Shown here piece by piece: positions 63,556-64,000 of a stretch of 64,000 nt of DNA. The position numbers were made by a program, and so were the translations under genes. The notes under the pieces were generated by a model, which worked only from the letters and a program-made list of their open reading frames with translations, was not told where the DNA came from and ran no database searches. Position 1 is the first letter of the stretch, and each line of letters starts with the position of its first letter. The stretch is from Mycobacterium colombiense CECT 3035 (GTDB taxonomy: Bacteria > Actinomycetota > Actinomycetes > Mycobacteriales > Mycobacteriaceae): NCBI RefSeq assembly GCF_002105755.1, contig NZ_CP020821.1, positions 1,054,001-1,118,000 on the forward strand. Direction: 5' to 3'.

Positions 63556-64000
63556 ATGGAGATCTGGGATCTGCGGGCGTTCATCGGTGTGGTGGAGGAA
63601 GGGGGCCTCTCCGCGGCAGCGCGCCGTCTGCACATCAGCCAGCCATCGCTGTCACAGACCATCCAGGCCCTCGAGAAGGAGCTCGACGTGCGGCTGTTGA
63701 CCCGCAGCAGCTCCGGCGTCGCGCCCACACCGGCGGGAATGACACTGCTGGGCGAGGCGCGGGCGGTGATCGCGCGCTACGACCATGCGATCACCGCAAT
63801 GGCGAAGCATTCGGCGCAGGAGGGCCGGTCGCTGAGGATAGGCGTTCCCCTCGAGCTGCCCGCGCAGCCGCTCTCGGGGGCGCTCGCGTCGCTGGCGACG
63901 GCGTTCCCGCTGACGGTGGTGCAGGTGCGTCATCTGTCGACCGCGGCGCAGATCGAAGCGCTGACGGGCGGGGAGTTGGACGTGGGACTGGTGCGGGAAC
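63556..64000 (+). CDS. LysR-family transcriptional regulator, 3' end cut by the window
   Basis: The first 148 residues are visible. The winged helix-turn-helix is clear: LRAFIGVVEEGGLSAAARRL, then HISQPSLSQTIQALEKELDV and LLTRSSSGVAPTPAG. The start of the effector domain follows (LRIGVPLELPAQPLSGAL), and GELDVGLVRE marks the first ligand-pocket strand. The start ATG 63556 is preceded by a weak site. It is divergent from the dehalogenase-like hydrolase across about 140 bp and may regulate it, as LysR proteins often control divergent genes. Confidence 0.9.
   Translation, partial: MEIWDLRAFIGVVEEGGLSAAARRLHISQPSLSQTIQALEKELDVRLLTRSSSGVAPTPAGMTLLGEARAVIARYDHAITAMAKHSAQEGRSLRIGVPLELPAQPLSGALASLATAFPLTVVQVRHLSTAAQIEALTGGELDVGLVRE

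Overview
The window reads as chromosomal DNA of a non-tuberculous Mycobacterium. It is GC-rich and dense in lipid and steroid catabolism genes. It carries a complete yrbEAB-mceABCDEF import operon with Mce-associated genes, and close relatives of known mycobacterial proteins: a double-FHA ABC transporter like Rv1747, a DesA3-type desaturase with its reductase, FadD17-like and FadE26/27-like enzymes, and a WS/DGAT acyltransferase. I saw no rRNA, tRNA, CRISPR array, phage or intact insertion sequence.

Bases 1-23274 plus 35760-36650 form a catabolic island, mostly on the minus strand. It holds an acyl-CoA ligase, two Baeyer-Villiger monooxygenases, an Old-Yellow-Enzyme reductase, an IclR regulator with its probable operator, and a KstD/fumarate-reductase-type dehydrogenase. 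It also holds a second copy of most of the hsa-type meta-cleavage pathway: HsaA-like, HsaC-like and HsaD-like enzymes and the hydratase/aldolase/acetaldehyde dehydrogenase trio. Two SDRs of the mycofactocin-associated type, a ferredoxin, a thioesterase and several small SnoaL, SRPBCC and Dabb-like proteins fill the rest. The mce operon (23505-35706, plus strand) sits inside this island, between the HsaE/F/G-like and HsaD-like genes. This suggests one unit that imports a steroid-like or other polycyclic lipid and degrades it.

Bases 36702-49436 are mixed lipid and redox genes: a WS/DGAT with a striking 30-bp operator-like palindrome, DoxX, a CsbD-like stress protein, a molybdopterin oxidoreductase, a type III polyketide synthase with an ICMT-type methyltransferase, esterases, SDRs and the FHA-ABC exporter.

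Bases 49690-56204 are a tightly overlapping operon that resembles the cholesterol igr locus: two acyl-CoA dehydrogenases, two MaoC-like hydratases, an Ltp2-like thiolase-fold aldolase, a DUF35 protein and an acyl-CoA ligase. The right end holds a transporter, the desaturase pair, an SDR, a membrane-anchored YedY-like molybdoenzyme, an alpha/beta hydrolase and a LysR regulator cut by the edge.

Five genes are broken by six single-base losses, mostly in G/C runs, while coding continues intact in the next frame. Either the assembly has deletion errors or these genes decayed very recently. I annotate each as one frameshifted locus. All functions rest on recognised motifs and remembered family features; no database search was possible.
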